Shown in pieces: positions 48,577 through 57,016 of a stretch of DNA of 64,000 nucleotides (position 1 is the first letter of the stretch; each line of letters begins with the position of its first letter). Source of the DNA: Neisseriaceae bacterium (GTDB lineage: Bacteria; Pseudomonadota; Gammaproteobacteria; Burkholderiales; Chromobacteriaceae). Location: NCBI GenBank assembly GCA_027489245.1, contig JAIYAC010000014.1, positions 48,205-112,204 of the forward strand. Reading direction: 5' to 3'. The notes under the pieces are model-generated. The model had not been told where the DNA came from, did no database searches, and saw only the letters and a list, made by a program, of their open reading frames with translations. The position numbers were made by a program, and so were the translations under genes.

Positions 48577-49215
48577 ATGCGCGTTTTCCTTGCTGTACTG
48601 CTGTCTACCTTGCTTGCCCCTGCCGCCCATGCCGCGGGTACGCCGGGGCAGTTTGACTACTACGTCATGGCCCTGTCGTGGTCGCCCGATTACTGCGCGG
48701 TGCGTCCGGACGACCGCGAGCAGTGCAGCCGCCAGTATGGTTTTGTCTTGCATGGCCTGTGGCCGCAGTACCAGCGCGGCTACCCGGCAGATTGCAGCCG
48801 CGAGCGTTTTGATGAAGGCATGCTGCAGCAGTTTGCTGGCCTGTATCCCAGCCGCAAGTTATACCGCCATGAGTGGGAAAAGCACGGCACCTGCAGTGGC
48901 CTGGGCCAGGCGGCCTACCACCAGCTGGCTGCTGGCCTGAAAGCCAGGCTGGCGGTACCGGCAGCCTATCAGTCCCCGGTGCAGCCGCTGCGTAAAACCC
49001 TGGCCGAGCTGAAAGCCGAGCTGCAGGCGGCCAACCCCTGGCTCGGCCCGCGTGCGCTGGCGGTATCGTGCAGCGGTGGTGGCCGCTTCCTGAAAGAAAT
49101 CTATCTGTGTACCGACAAGCAGGGCCGCCAGGGTCGGCCGTGCGGTGACGATGTGCTGGCAAGCGAGCGCCGTAGCTGCCGCCAGCCGGACATCCTGGTC
49201 CGCAGCGTACGTTGA
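48577..49215 (+). CDS. RNase T2 family ribonuclease (periplasmic RNase I type)
   Basis: A 212-aa secreted endoribonuclease with signal peptide (MRVFLAVLLSTLLAPAAHAA). The two catalytic blocks are LHGLWPQ (CAS I) and HEWEKHGTCS (CAS II), with several disulfide-forming cysteines. It cleaves RNA without base specificity through 2',3'-cyclic phosphates. I start at 48577 (GGAG at good spacing), not at the earlier in-frame ATG. The stop region overlaps the upstream in-frame starts of the patatin gene, which is on the same strand. Confidence 0.93.
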   Translation: MRVFLAVLLSTLLAPAAHAAGTPGQFDYYVMALSWSPDYCAVRPDDREQCSRQYGFVLHGLWPQYQRGYPADCSRERFDEGMLQQFAGLYPSRKLYRHEWEKHGTCSGLGQAAYHQLAAGLKARLAVPAAYQSPVQPLRKTLAELKAELQAANPWLGPRALAVSCSGGGRFLKEIYLCTDKQGRQGRPCGDDVLASERRSCRQPDILVRSVR

Positions 49216-49232
49216 CCACCATGGGAACCACG

Positions 49233-51416
49233 ATGAAAGCACTGTTGGCCGCATGGCTTTGTCTGCTGACCTTGCAGGCTTGGGCTGCCGAGCCGGCAGC
49301 ACCGCGTATCGGGGTGGTGCTGGGCGGCGGCGGCGCACGCGGCTTTGCCCACCTGGGTGTACTGCAGGAGCTGGAAAAACTGCACGTGCCCATCGCCTGT
49401 ATGGCCGGTACCTCGGCGGGGGCGCTGATTGGCGGTGCCTACGCCAGCGGGCAGCCGCTGGCCGAGCTGGAGCGGCAGTTTGCCGAGGCCGACTGGGAAA
49501 CCCTGCTGTCCGGCCGGCCACGCCGTCAGGATGTGCCGTACAACCGCAAGCAGAGCGACAGCCGCAATTACTTTGATCTCACCGTGGGCTTTCGCGATGG
49601 CAAATGGCGGCTGCCCAAGGCGGCCATCAATGCACAGGGTATCGACCTGTTCATTCGCCAGCTGACCCGTGCCCGCAACGAAGCCAGCTTTGATCGGCTG
49701 AGCATCCCGTTTCGCGCGCTGGCTACCGACCTGGAAAGCGGCGAGGCGGTGGTGTTTGACCGTGGCGACCTGAGCCTGGCCATGCGCGCCAGCATGGCGG
49801 TGCCGGGCATGTTTGCACCGGTAGAGGCCGACGACCGAGTCCTGGTAGACGGTGGCATGGCGCGGCAGCTGCCGGTGGAAGAGCTGAAAGGCCGCTGCGC
49901 CGATGTGCTGATCGTGATCGACGTGGGCACCCCACCGGTCGCGCGCGAGCAGCTGGGCAACTTTCTGGACGTGCTGGACCAGACCACCTACCTGATGGTG
50001 GCGCGCAACAGCCGCGAATCCCTGGCCAAGCTGGGGCCGCAGGATATCCTGCTTCGCCCGCAGCTCGATGGTGTGTCGCCTGCCGACTTTGGCGATAACG
50101 CGGCCATTATCGAGGCCGGCAGGTTGGCCGCACGCGCCATCGCGCCCCAGCTGGCGGCGCTGGCCAGCAGCCCCGAGCAATACGCCGCCTGGCAGCAGGC
50201 GCGCGGGCAGGGCGAGCGCCCGCGTATCGACCGCATCAATGTGGCCGGCAGTTTTGACTTTGTCGACCCGGAAGCCATGCAACAAAAGCTGTCGATTGGC
50301 AGCCGCCTGGGGTTGGGGGCGTTGCACCAGAAGCTGGGCGAGGTGTTTGCCGAAGGGGACCTGGACAAGCTGGACTACACGTTGCGCCAGCAGGAAGGCC
50401 AGCACGTGGCCGACGTGCATCTGCAAGAGCGCCATACCGGGCCAAACTATGTCCGCGGCGGCCTGGAGCTGCGCAGCAGTTCGCAGGGCGATGCGACTTT
50501 CTCGCTGCTGGGCGAGTTCAAGCGCAGCTGGCTCAATAGCCGCGGCGGCAGCGTGCTGGGCGAGGCCAAACTGGGTGAGGAACCGACCTTCCGCGCCGAG
50601 TGGCAGCAGCCGTTTACTGCCAACTCGCCGGCTTTTCTGAGCCTGGGCAGCAGCCGGCGCGAGAAACGCTACAACCTGTACGTGCAGGACCACCAGTCCA
50701 CCGCCGAATTTTTGCGTGTCACCAATATGCTGAACGTGGATACCGGCTGGAGCCTGGGTAGCCTGGGCGAATGGCGTGCCGGCTGGTATGGCAGCCGCGA
50801 CAGCCTGGCGCTGCAGGTGGGCTATAACGGCCTGTTTGACCTGAATGACAGCAAAACCCGCGAGCAGGGCCTGCGTACCCGCCTGGTCCTGGATCAGCTG
50901 GACAACCCGCGCTGGCCGCGCAGTGGCTACGCCCTGCAGCTGGATGCACGCAAGCCGCTGCACCGTACCGATGACCCGGCGCCGCAGCCTAGCGGCGCCT
51001 TCGTGCTGGACACTGTGACCACCGACCGGCGCGACATCAGCTGGCGCTTTACCCTGCGGGGTGGTTATAGCGACAAGAACGACGCGGCCGAGGTGTTCGA
51101 GCTGGGCGGTTTCCGTAACCTGTCCGGCTACCAGCCCGGCGAGCTGCTGGGCCACCGCATGACGTTTGCCCGCACCATGGTGTCGTGGCGCGTCTCCAGC
51201 CTGCCCTCGGCGCTGGGTTCCGGGCTGTATGTGGGGGCCTCGGCCGAGGTTGGGCGGGTATGGGCCACCTTGCCGTTGGCGCAGGATACCCGCTGGCTGC
51301 CTGCCGGCTCGGTATTCGTGGGGGCCGACACCATTCTGGGGCCAGTTTTCATGGGCGTGGGGCATGGCAAGAAAGGCCAGCTCACCGGCTACTTTAACCT
51401 GGGGCTGGAATACTAG
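49233..51416 (+). CDS. plpD: PlpD-type patatin phospholipase, type Vd autotransporter
   Basis: A 727-aa outer-membrane protein in four parts: a signal peptide, then a patatin lipase with oxyanion loop GGGGARG, nucleophile GTSAG (Ser about 61) and VDGGMA (Asp about 206). A POTRA-like domain (about 330-400, RPRIDRINVAGSFDFVDPEA) and a C-terminal 16-strand surface-antigen/BamA-like barrel ending in GYFNLGLEY follow. Length and catalytic positions match Pseudomonas PlpD (728 aa). PlpD releases or displays a class A1 phospholipase. The downstream spacer has two tandem copies of the 10-mer. Confidence 0.92.
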   Translation: MKALLAAWLCLLTLQAWAAEPAAPRIGVVLGGGGARGFAHLGVLQELEKLHVPIACMAGTSAGALIGGAYASGQPLAELERQFAEADWETLLSGRPRRQDVPYNRKQSDSRNYFDLTVGFRDGKWRLPKAAINAQGIDLFIRQLTRARNEASFDRLSIPFRALATDLESGEAVVFDRGDLSLAMRASMAVPGMFAPVEADDRVLVDGGMARQLPVEELKGRCADVLIVIDVGTPPVAREQLGNFLDVLDQTTYLMVARNSRESLAKLGPQDILLRPQLDGVSPADFGDNAAIIEAGRLAARAIAPQLAALASSPEQYAAWQQARGQGERPRIDRINVAGSFDFVDPEAMQQKLSIGSRLGLGALHQKLGEVFAEGDLDKLDYTLRQQEGQHVADVHLQERHTGPNYVRGGLELRSSSQGDATFSLLGEFKRSWLNSRGGSVLGEAKLGEEPTFRAEWQQPFTANSPAFLSLGSSRREKRYNLYVQDHQSTAEFLRVTNMLNVDTGWSLGSLGEWRAGWYGSRDSLALQVGYNGLFDLNDSKTREQGLRTRLVLDQLDNPRWPRSGYALQLDARKPLHRTDDPAPQPSGAFVLDTVTTDRRDISWRFTLRGGYSDKNDAAEVFELGGFRNLSGYQPGELLGHRMTFARTMVSWRVSSLPSALGSGLYVGASAEVGRVWATLPLAQDTRWLPAGSVFVGADTILGPVFMGVGHGKKGQLTGYFNLGLEY

Positions 51417-51419
51417 CGC

Positions 51420-51443
51420 TGCGGCCAACCTTTTGCGGCCAAC
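51420..51443 (-). repeat. Tandem pair of the repeated 10-mer
   Basis: Two direct copies (TGCGGCCAAC at 51420 and 51434), 14 bases apart and sharing the extended form that reads AGGTTGGCCGCA on the minus strand, sit 3 bases after the plpD stop. Confidence 0.9.
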
Positions 51444-51447
51444 CTTC

Positions 51448-51487
51448 AAGCCGGCCCGCCTGGGTGTCTACCCGGTGCGGCCGGCTT
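51448..51487. terminator. Bidirectional hairpin between plpD and the GT4 gene
   Basis: AAGCCGGCC/GGCCGGCTT stem with a 22-base loop; serves the two convergent genes. T-tracts are short on both sides. Confidence 0.6.
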
Positions 51488-51499
51488 TGTCATGTGCGG

Positions 51500-52564
51500 C
51501 TAGCGCCCGCCGCTGGTAAAGGCCATGCCTTCCTGCTCGCCCACCGGGCGGGCGTGCAGCTGCGCTTCAAACTGCAGTGTGGCAGCGGCCCAGGAGAAGC
51601 CCTCGGCCACGCGGCGTACCTGGTGGCGGTCTAGTGATAGCGCCTGCAGGCAGGCGGTTTTCAGGTCGTCGTGCAGCACGCCGCCGCCGCTATCGCCCAC
51701 CACATCCAGCGGCCCGGCTACCGGGTAGGCGGCTACCGGCGTGCCGCAGGCCATGGCTTCCAGTAGCACCAGGCCAAAGGTGTCGGTGCGGCTGGGGAAG
51801 ACAAACACGTCTGCTGCGCGGTAAATACGCGCCAGCTCGGCCTGCGGGAACACGCCAGCAAAGTGTACCGCCGGGTAGCGTGCCTGTAGCTCGGCCAGCT
51901 GCGGGCCTTCGCCTACTACCCATTTGCTGCCGGGCAGGTCCAGCTGCAGAAACGCCTCGATGTTTTTTTCTACTGCCACGCGGCCAACGTAGACAAAGCG
52001 CGGCGGTGCCGTATCCAGCCGGTCGCGCTCGCCGGGGCTGAACGTGGTGGTGTCTACCCCACGGCTCCATAGCACCACATTGTGAAAACCCCGCGCTTTC
52101 AGGTCGGCCACGATGGCCGGTGTGGGGGCCATTACCGCCTGTGCGGCGTTGTGGAAGCGGCGTATCCAGGCGTAGCTGATGGTCAGCGGTAGCCGCGTAC
52201 GTGCGTGGATGTATTCGGGAAAGCGGGTGTGGTAAGCGGTGGTGAAAGGTTGGCCGCGGCGGCGGCACCAGCGCCGTGCAGCCATGCCCAGCGGGCCTTC
52301 GGTGGCAATGTGCACTGCGTGCGGGGCAAACTCGGCCAGGCGGGCGGCCGTTTTGCGGTAGGGCAGCAGTGACAGGCGGATATCCGGGTAGGTGGGGCAG
52401 GGCAGGGTAAGAAAGCCATCGCCCTCGTCGTGTTCGCCACCTTGCGGCGTGACCATGGCGACCTGATGGCCCAGCGCCCGCAGCTCGCGCACGGTTTCGA
52501 CGATGCTGCGTACCACGCCGTTGACTTGCGGGTACCAGGCGTCGGTGATGATCATGATGCGCAT
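51500..52564 (-). CDS. Family 4 glycosyltransferase
   Basis: A 354-aa GT-B enzyme: MRIMIITDAWYPQVNGVVRS at the N-terminus (acceptor domain), a nucleotide-sugar site with FVFPSRTDTFGLVLLEAMAC and GTPVAAYPVAGPLDVVG. It resembles glycolipid or mannosyl transferases of the MgtA/SQDG-synthase type; acceptor unknown. Its start overlaps the metallophosphoesterase by 13 bases, so the pair is an operon probably involved in envelope glycolipid assembly. Confidence 0.87.
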   Translation of the reverse strand: MRIMIITDAWYPQVNGVVRSIVETVRELRALGHQVAMVTPQGGEHDEGDGFLTLPCPTYPDIRLSLLPYRKTAARLAEFAPHAVHIATEGPLGMAARRWCRRRGQPFTTAYHTRFPEYIHARTRLPLTISYAWIRRFHNAAQAVMAPTPAIVADLKARGFHNVVLWSRGVDTTTFSPGERDRLDTAPPRFVYVGRVAVEKNIEAFLQLDLPGSKWVVGEGPQLAELQARYPAVHFAGVFPQAELARIYRAADVFVFPSRTDTFGLVLLEAMACGTPVAAYPVAGPLDVVGDSGGGVLHDDLKTACLQALSLDRHQVRRVAEGFSWAAATLQFEAQLHARPVGEQEGMAFTSGGR

Positions 52565-53373
52565 GTTTCAGCCTCCTCCAGCGCGCCTTCGCGTACCGGC
52601 TGGGCCGCGATGGTAGTGGGTGCGGCGGCGCTGCTGGCCTGGCTGGTCCAGTACACCACTTCCAGCCGGCCGTCGGCGTGTTCTACCAGCGCGGACAGGC
52701 TTTCCACCCAGTCGCCACAGTTGCCGTACACCACGCCGCCGATGTCTTTGACCTCGGCCTTGTGGATGTGGCCGCAGATCACGCCGTCAAAGCCACGGCG
52801 GCGGGCTTCGTCGGCCAGGATCTGTTCGAAGTCGCTGATGAAGTTCACCGCGTTCTTCACCTTGTGTTTCAGGTACTGCGAGAGCGACCAGTACGGCCGC
52901 CCCAGCTTTTGCCGCAGCCAGTTGTAGTGGCGGTTCAGGTGCAGGATCACCGTATAGAGGCTGTCGCCTACATACGCCAGCCACTTGACGTGCTGGATGA
53001 CGCCGTCGAACTCGTCGCCGTGGATGACCAGCAGGCGTTTGCCGTCGGCGGTGAGGTGCTCGGCTTCCTGGCGGATGGCAATGCCGCCAAAGTCCAGGCC
53101 GCAGTATTGCCGCGCCGCCTCGTCGTGGTTGCCGGGTACGTAGATCACCTGTGTGCCCTTGCGCGCCTTGCGCAGTACCTTTTGCACCACATCGTTGTGG
53201 CTTTGCTTCCAGCCCCAGGATTTTTTCAGCTGCCAGCCGTCGATAATGTCGCCCACCAGATACAGCGTGTCCGACTCGTGGTGTTTGAGGAAATCCAGCA
53301 GGAAGCTGGCCTGGCAGCCACTGGTGCCCAGGTGGACATCAGACAGCCAGATAGTGCGGTAGCGGTGGCTCAT
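52552..53373 (-). CDS. Calcineurin-like metallophosphoesterase, LpxH-related
   Basis: A 273-aa protein with the metal motifs SDVHLG, GDIIDGW, GNHDE, HGDEFDG and GHIHKAEV, in the order of UDP-2,3-diacylglucosamine hydrolases. Its size and the long insert (LAYVGDSLYTVILHLNRHYN) fit the LpxH-like second copy common in beta- and gammaproteobacteria rather than housekeeping LpxH. MSHRYRTIWL with CGGAG marks the start. Operon with the GT4 gene; divergent from eptA. Confidence 0.88.
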   Translation of the reverse strand: MSHRYRTIWLSDVHLGTSGCQASFLLDFLKHHESDTLYLVGDIIDGWQLKKSWGWKQSHNDVVQKVLRKARKGTQVIYVPGNHDEAARQYCGLDFGGIAIRQEAEHLTADGKRLLVIHGDEFDGVIQHVKWLAYVGDSLYTVILHLNRHYNWLRQKLGRPYWSLSQYLKHKVKNAVNFISDFEQILADEARRRGFDGVICGHIHKAEVKDIGGVVYGNCGDWVESLSALVEHADGRLEVVYWTSQASSAAAPTTIAAQPVREGALEEAETCAS

Positions 53374-53580
53374 GGTGCGCTCCGGCGTAGCAGATAGCGC
53401 CATGCTGCGTGGTGCATGTGACAGCAGGATGTGGGTCAGGTGACGGCGTCATGACAGGCTGGCTGGCATAAAGCGCAGGTTAGGCCGCTGCAGCATAAGC
53501 AGCACTTAAGAATGGTTTGTTTCACTGCCATGATCTTGGGTATCCTGCTGCCCACAATATGAAATATCAATAAAAAGATA

Positions 53581-55209
53581 ATGAAAATAAGTCTATTTCG
53601 TCCTTTGCGCGCCGAGGTGCTGGCTGCCGGCATGGCGCTGCTGCTGGTGCTGTTTTTCAACGTACCGTTCTGGCAGCGCCTGTTTGCCATTGTCAGCCCG
53701 CTGGATGGCCACGGTGTGAAGATGCTGGGGCTGGCGTTTGTACTGGTAACGGCATTCTTCAGCCTGCTGCTGCAGCTGCTGGTGTGGCCGTGGGTGGGCA
53801 AGCCGCTGCTGACCACGCTGCTGCTGCTTACCGCCGGTGTCAGCTATTTCATGAGCCAGTACGGCGTGCTGATCGACATGAATATGGTGCGTAACGCCAT
53901 GCAAACCGACGGTGCCGAGGTGCGCGACCTGCTGACCGTCAAGATGGTGCTCACTGTACTGCTGCTGGGTGGCCTGCCCAGCCTGTGGCTGTGGAAAACA
54001 CCGGTCCTGTACCGCCCGCCGCTGCGCGAGCTGGGTGCCCGTGTGGTGGCGCTGCTGGTGAGCGCCGGGGTGCTGGTGGCGGTGGCCATGGTGGGCTATC
54101 AGGATTTTGCTTCGTTGTTCCGCAATAACCGCGAGCTGCGCTTTGCGCTGACGCCGACCAACTACCTGCAAGCTACCAGCTCGTATATCAAGCGCGTTAC
54201 CGCCAAGCCGGCCGTGCTGCAAAAAGTGGGTGAAGACGCCAGCCGCACCGCGCCGTGGCCAGCCGGCAGCAAGCCGCGTGTGCTGGTGCTGGTGGTGGGG
54301 GAAACCGCCCGCGCCGACCATTTTTCGCTCAATGGCTACCCGCGCCAGACCAACCCGCAGCTGGCCCGCATCCCTGGCCTGATCAACTACCCTGACACCT
54401 GGTCTTGCGGCACCGAAACCGCGATCTCGGTGCCGTGCATGTTCTCGTCCCTGCCGCGCGACAAGTTTGACGCCGACGAGGCCAAGCACCGCGAGAACCT
54501 GCTGGATATCCTGCAACGGGCGGGCATCCAGGTCAGCTGGCGCGATAATAATTCCGGCTGCAAAGAGGTATGCAACCGCGTGCCCACTGACATGGTATTT
54601 GGCGACAAGAACCCGGCTTTCTGCGCGGATGGCGAGTGTTTTGACGACATTTTGCTGGATGGCCTGCCGCAGCGGCTGAAGGCACTCAAAGGCGACGCCG
54701 TGATTGTGCTGCACCAGAAAGGCAGCCACGGGCCGGCTTATTACAAACGCTACCCCAAGGCTTACGAGCGCTTCACGCCCGTGTGCCGCACCAGCGAGCT
54801 GCAAAAGTGCAGCCGGCAAGACATCATCAACGGCTTTGACAATACCATTCTGTACACCGACGCCATCCTGGCCAAAACCATCGCCGCCTTGCAGGCCGAG
54901 CCTGCCGTGGCCGGCGGCATGATCTATCTGTCCGACCACGGCGAATCGCTGGGCGAGAACAATATGTACCTGCACGCCACGCCGTATCTGGTGGCGCCAG
55001 ACGCGCAAAAGCACATCCCCATGGTGGCGTGGTTCTCGCCGGCCTGGCAGCAGGCAGCCGGCATGCCGCAGGCTTGTTTGCAGCAGGGCAGCCAGCAGCG
55101 CTACAGCCAGGATAACCTGTTCCACAGCGTACTGGGCCTGATGGGGGTGAAAACCGCCGTGTACGAAGCGCCGCTGGACATGTTTGCCAGCTGCCGCAGC
55201 GCGCGTTGA
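53581..55209 (+). CDS. eptA: Lipid A phosphoethanolamine transferase EptA
   Basis: A 542-aa inner membrane enzyme: five N-terminal helices, then a periplasmic sulfatase-fold domain. Catalytic residues are Glu in VVGETARADHF (about 241), the nucleophile Thr in SCGTETAISVPC (about 278), and the metal region YLSDHGESLGENNMYLHATP. It adds phosphoethanolamine to lipid A phosphates, lowering the negative charge; the family includes chromosomal EptA of Neisseria and mobile MCR proteins. No mobility signs surround this copy, so it appears intrinsic. It is preceded by an A+T-rich leader. Confidence 0.94.
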   Translation: MKISLFRPLRAEVLAAGMALLLVLFFNVPFWQRLFAIVSPLDGHGVKMLGLAFVLVTAFFSLLLQLLVWPWVGKPLLTTLLLLTAGVSYFMSQYGVLIDMNMVRNAMQTDGAEVRDLLTVKMVLTVLLLGGLPSLWLWKTPVLYRPPLRELGARVVALLVSAGVLVAVAMVGYQDFASLFRNNRELRFALTPTNYLQATSSYIKRVTAKPAVLQKVGEDASRTAPWPAGSKPRVLVLVVGETARADHFSLNGYPRQTNPQLARIPGLINYPDTWSCGTETAISVPCMFSSLPRDKFDADEAKHRENLLDILQRAGIQVSWRDNNSGCKEVCNRVPTDMVFGDKNPAFCADGECFDDILLDGLPQRLKALKGDAVIVLHQKGSHGPAYYKRYPKAYERFTPVCRTSELQKCSRQDIINGFDNTILYTDAILAKTIAALQAEPAVAGGMIYLSDHGESLGENNMYLHATPYLVAPDAQKHIPMVAWFSPAWQQAAGMPQACLQQGSQQRYSQDNLFHSVLGLMGVKTAVYEAPLDMFASCRSAR

Positions 55210-55225
55210 GCGGCTAAGGGCGGGC

Positions 55226-55254
55226 AAAAAAATGCCCGCCGGGCGGCGGCGGGC
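55226..55254 (-). terminator. Intrinsic terminator of the sigma-54 regulator gene
   Basis: On the minus strand GCCCGC/GCGGGC stem is followed by ATTTTTTT. An overlapping GGCGGGCA/TGCCCGCC pair may also terminate eptA. Confidence 0.8.
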
Positions 55255-55278
55255 CAAAGCAAGCTTGGAGGCGTGCCC

Positions 55279-56610
55279 TCAAGGCATAGCATCTGGCGTG
55301 CCAGGCTGCAGCGCGGCCAGCTTACGGTACAGCGTACGTTCGGTGATGCCCAGTGCCGCCGCCAGGCTGGCGCGGTCGCCCTGGTGGCTAGCCAGCGCCC
55401 ACGCTAGGTAGCGCTGCTCCAGCCCGGCCAGCGGCAGCAGCGTGCTGTGAAAACTCGTGCCGGGGTTGGCCGCAGGTGCTGCCAGCGTGTCCAGCCACAG
55501 GTGTTCCGGCAGGATGCGGTCGCCGTCGCATAGCAGGCTGGCGCGCTCCAGCATATTGCGCAGCTCGCGAATATTGCCGGGGAAGGGGTGCTGCAGCAGC
55601 CAGGCCAGCGCGTCGGCGGACAGCGCCAGCGCGCGCCCCGGCGCCACCCGCGCCAGCAGCGCCTCGGCCAGCAGCGGGATGTCTTCCTGCCGTTCGCGTA
55701 GCGGCGGCAGGCGCAGCGGAAACACCGCCAGCCGGTAGTACAGGTCGGCGCGGAAGGCCCCGTCGCGCACCATCTGCGCCAGGTCGCGGTGGGTAGCGGC
55801 AATCACCCGAAAGCGCGCCGGGATGCTGCTGATACCGCCCACGCGGCGGAAGGTGCCGGTTTCCAGCAGGCGCAGCAGTTTCACCTGCTGGCTGGGGGGC
55901 AGGTCGCCGATTTCGTCCAGAAACAGCGTGCCGCCGTTGGCCGCTTCCACCAGGCCCTGCTTGCGCTGCGTGGCGCCGGTGAAGGCGCCTTTCTCGTAGC
56001 CGAACAGCTCGCTCTCCAGCAGGGTTTCCGTCAGGCTGGCGCAGTCTACTGCCACAAATGGCCGGCTGCTGCCGCCACCATCATGAATGGCCCGCGCCAG
56101 GCCTTCCTTACCCGTGCCCGATTCCCCCTGCAACAGCACCGCCACCCCCGACGGCGCGGCCCGCTGCGCCAGCAGCAGCATGCGGCGAAACGCCGCACTG
56201 CGGCCAACCATGCGGTCCGGCACCGCCTGGCTGCTGGCCAGCGCCAGCGGTTTCATCTTCTCGATAAACAACACCGGATACCCGCTGACCTCTGACATGG
56301 GTGACAGTTCTACATCCACATGCTCGTCACCGTGCAGGGTGCGGTGGATGTGCAGCACGCGCTCGGGCTGGCCGCTGGCCAGCGTGGCTTGCAGCGGGCA
56401 GCTTTCCCCTTCTTCATTACACGGCCGGCTGTAGCCGTGCGACACCTCGTAGCATGTGCGGCCAACGGCGGCATCGCCATACGCTGCCTGGTAGGCCGGG
56501 TTGGCGTGGCGGATGCGGTAGTCGGGGGTGATGACGATGCGTGGGTCGGGCACGGCGTCCAGCATGGCGGCGATGGTGGCCAGCGTGGAGGGCGCTTGGA
56601 TGGGTGACAT
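55279..56610 (-). CDS. Sigma-54-dependent transcriptional activator with PAS sensor
   Basis: A 443-aa regulator: an N-terminal PAS domain with a cysteine/histidine cluster ([21 protein letters not shown]), a central AAA+ domain (GESGTGKE Walker A, GAFTGAT sigma-54 contact loop, [11 protein letters not shown]alker B) and a Fis-type helix-turn-helix ([19 protein letters not shown]). The Cys-rich PAS could bind haem or metal or sense redox state (inference). The start at 56610 has AGGA; the ATG at 56628 lacks one. It is divergent from the cyd operon, whose promoter region has a -24/-12 element, so it is the probable cyd activator. Confidence 0.9.
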   Translation of the reverse strand: MSPIQAPSTLATIAAMLDAVPDPRIVITPDYRIRHANPAYQAAYGDAAVGRTCYEVSHGYSRPCNEEGESCPLQATLASGQPERVLHIHRTLHGDEHVDVELSPMSEVSGYPVLFIEKMKPLALASSQAVPDRMVGRSAAFRRMLLLAQRAAPSGVAVLLQGESGTGKEGLARAIHDGGGSSRPFVAVDCASLTETLLESELFGYEKGAFTGATQRKQGLVEAANGGTLFLDEIGDLPPSQQVKLLRLLETGTFRRVGGISSIPARFRVIAATHRDLAQMVRDGAFRADLYYRLAVFPLRLPPLRERQEDIPLLAEALLARVAPGRALALSADALAWLLQHPFPGNIRELRNMLERASLLCDGDRILPEHLWLDTLAAPAANPGTSFHSTLLPLAGLEQRYLAWALASHQGDRASLAAALGITERTLYRKLAALQPGTPDAMP

Positions 56611-56613
56611 ATT

Positions 56614-56627
56614 TGTCAGTCCTGACA
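56614..56627. promoter_or_regulatory. Candidate enhancer (upstream activating sequence)
   Basis: Perfect inverted repeat TGTCAG-TC-CTGACA, about 70 bp upstream of the -24/-12 promoter and just upstream of the regulator's preferred start codon. Its position suits an activator site for cyd and autoregulation. Confidence 0.5.
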
Positions 56628-56691
56628 TGACGTAGTTTGCGCATTATGCCGTCAAAAGCGCGGTTCGGGCCGTTTTCCGCCCGTTTGGGGC

Positions 56692-56707
56692 AGGCACGCC
56701 GCTTGCA
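56692..56707 (+). promoter_or_regulatory. Sigma-54 (-24/-12) promoter of the cyd operon
   Basis: AGGCACG-CCGC-TTGCA matches TGGCACG-N4-TTGCA with one mismatch; the GG and GC dinucleotides are exactly 12 bp apart. It lies 118 bases before cydP, between the divergent sigma-54 activator and cyd. Confidence 0.78.
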
Positions 56708-56824
56708 GTAAGGCGGGCAGGCTGCGGCAACGTGTCACATTCCGTGAGGTTGGCCGCATGCGCACACTTTAACCCTGTTGCCGGCATGGCTTGCTGGCGG
56801 CTTTTGCTCAGGGAGGGCGGCAGC

Positions 56825-57016
56825 TTGTTACCGGAAGACCGACGCTTACGCCGTGAATTGTTATGGGTGGTGGTGCTGAAACTGGCGGTGCTGTACGCAC
56901 TGTGGCACGCCTTCATCGCCCCGCAGCGGGTACAGGTAGACACACAAGCCATGGCTAGTGCCATGGCCGCGCCGGCGCCTGCCGCCCGTCAATCAGGAGA
57001 AGAACATGATCGATAA
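56825..57016 (+). CDS. cydP: CydP-like small subunit/accessory protein of cytochrome bd
   Basis: A 63-aa protein with one transmembrane helix: [20 protein letters not shown] then [15 protein letters not shown]. The basic N-terminus plus single helix ending in an F/P-rich segment fits the cytochrome-oxidase putative small subunit CydP family seen upstream of cydA. The start is a TTG with GGGAGGG at 8 bases; a longer ATG-initiated frame begins at 56732 but adds a non-conserved stretch. It overlaps cydA by 11 bases. Confidence 0.72.
   Translation: MLPEDRRLRRELLWVVVLKLAVLYALWHAFIAPQRVQVDTQAMASAMAAPAPAARQSGEEHDR

Noticed and set aside
53581..55209. Acquired mcr colistin-resistance gene
   Set aside because: No IS element, base-composition shift or mobile context; the protein fits chromosomal EptA of this order.
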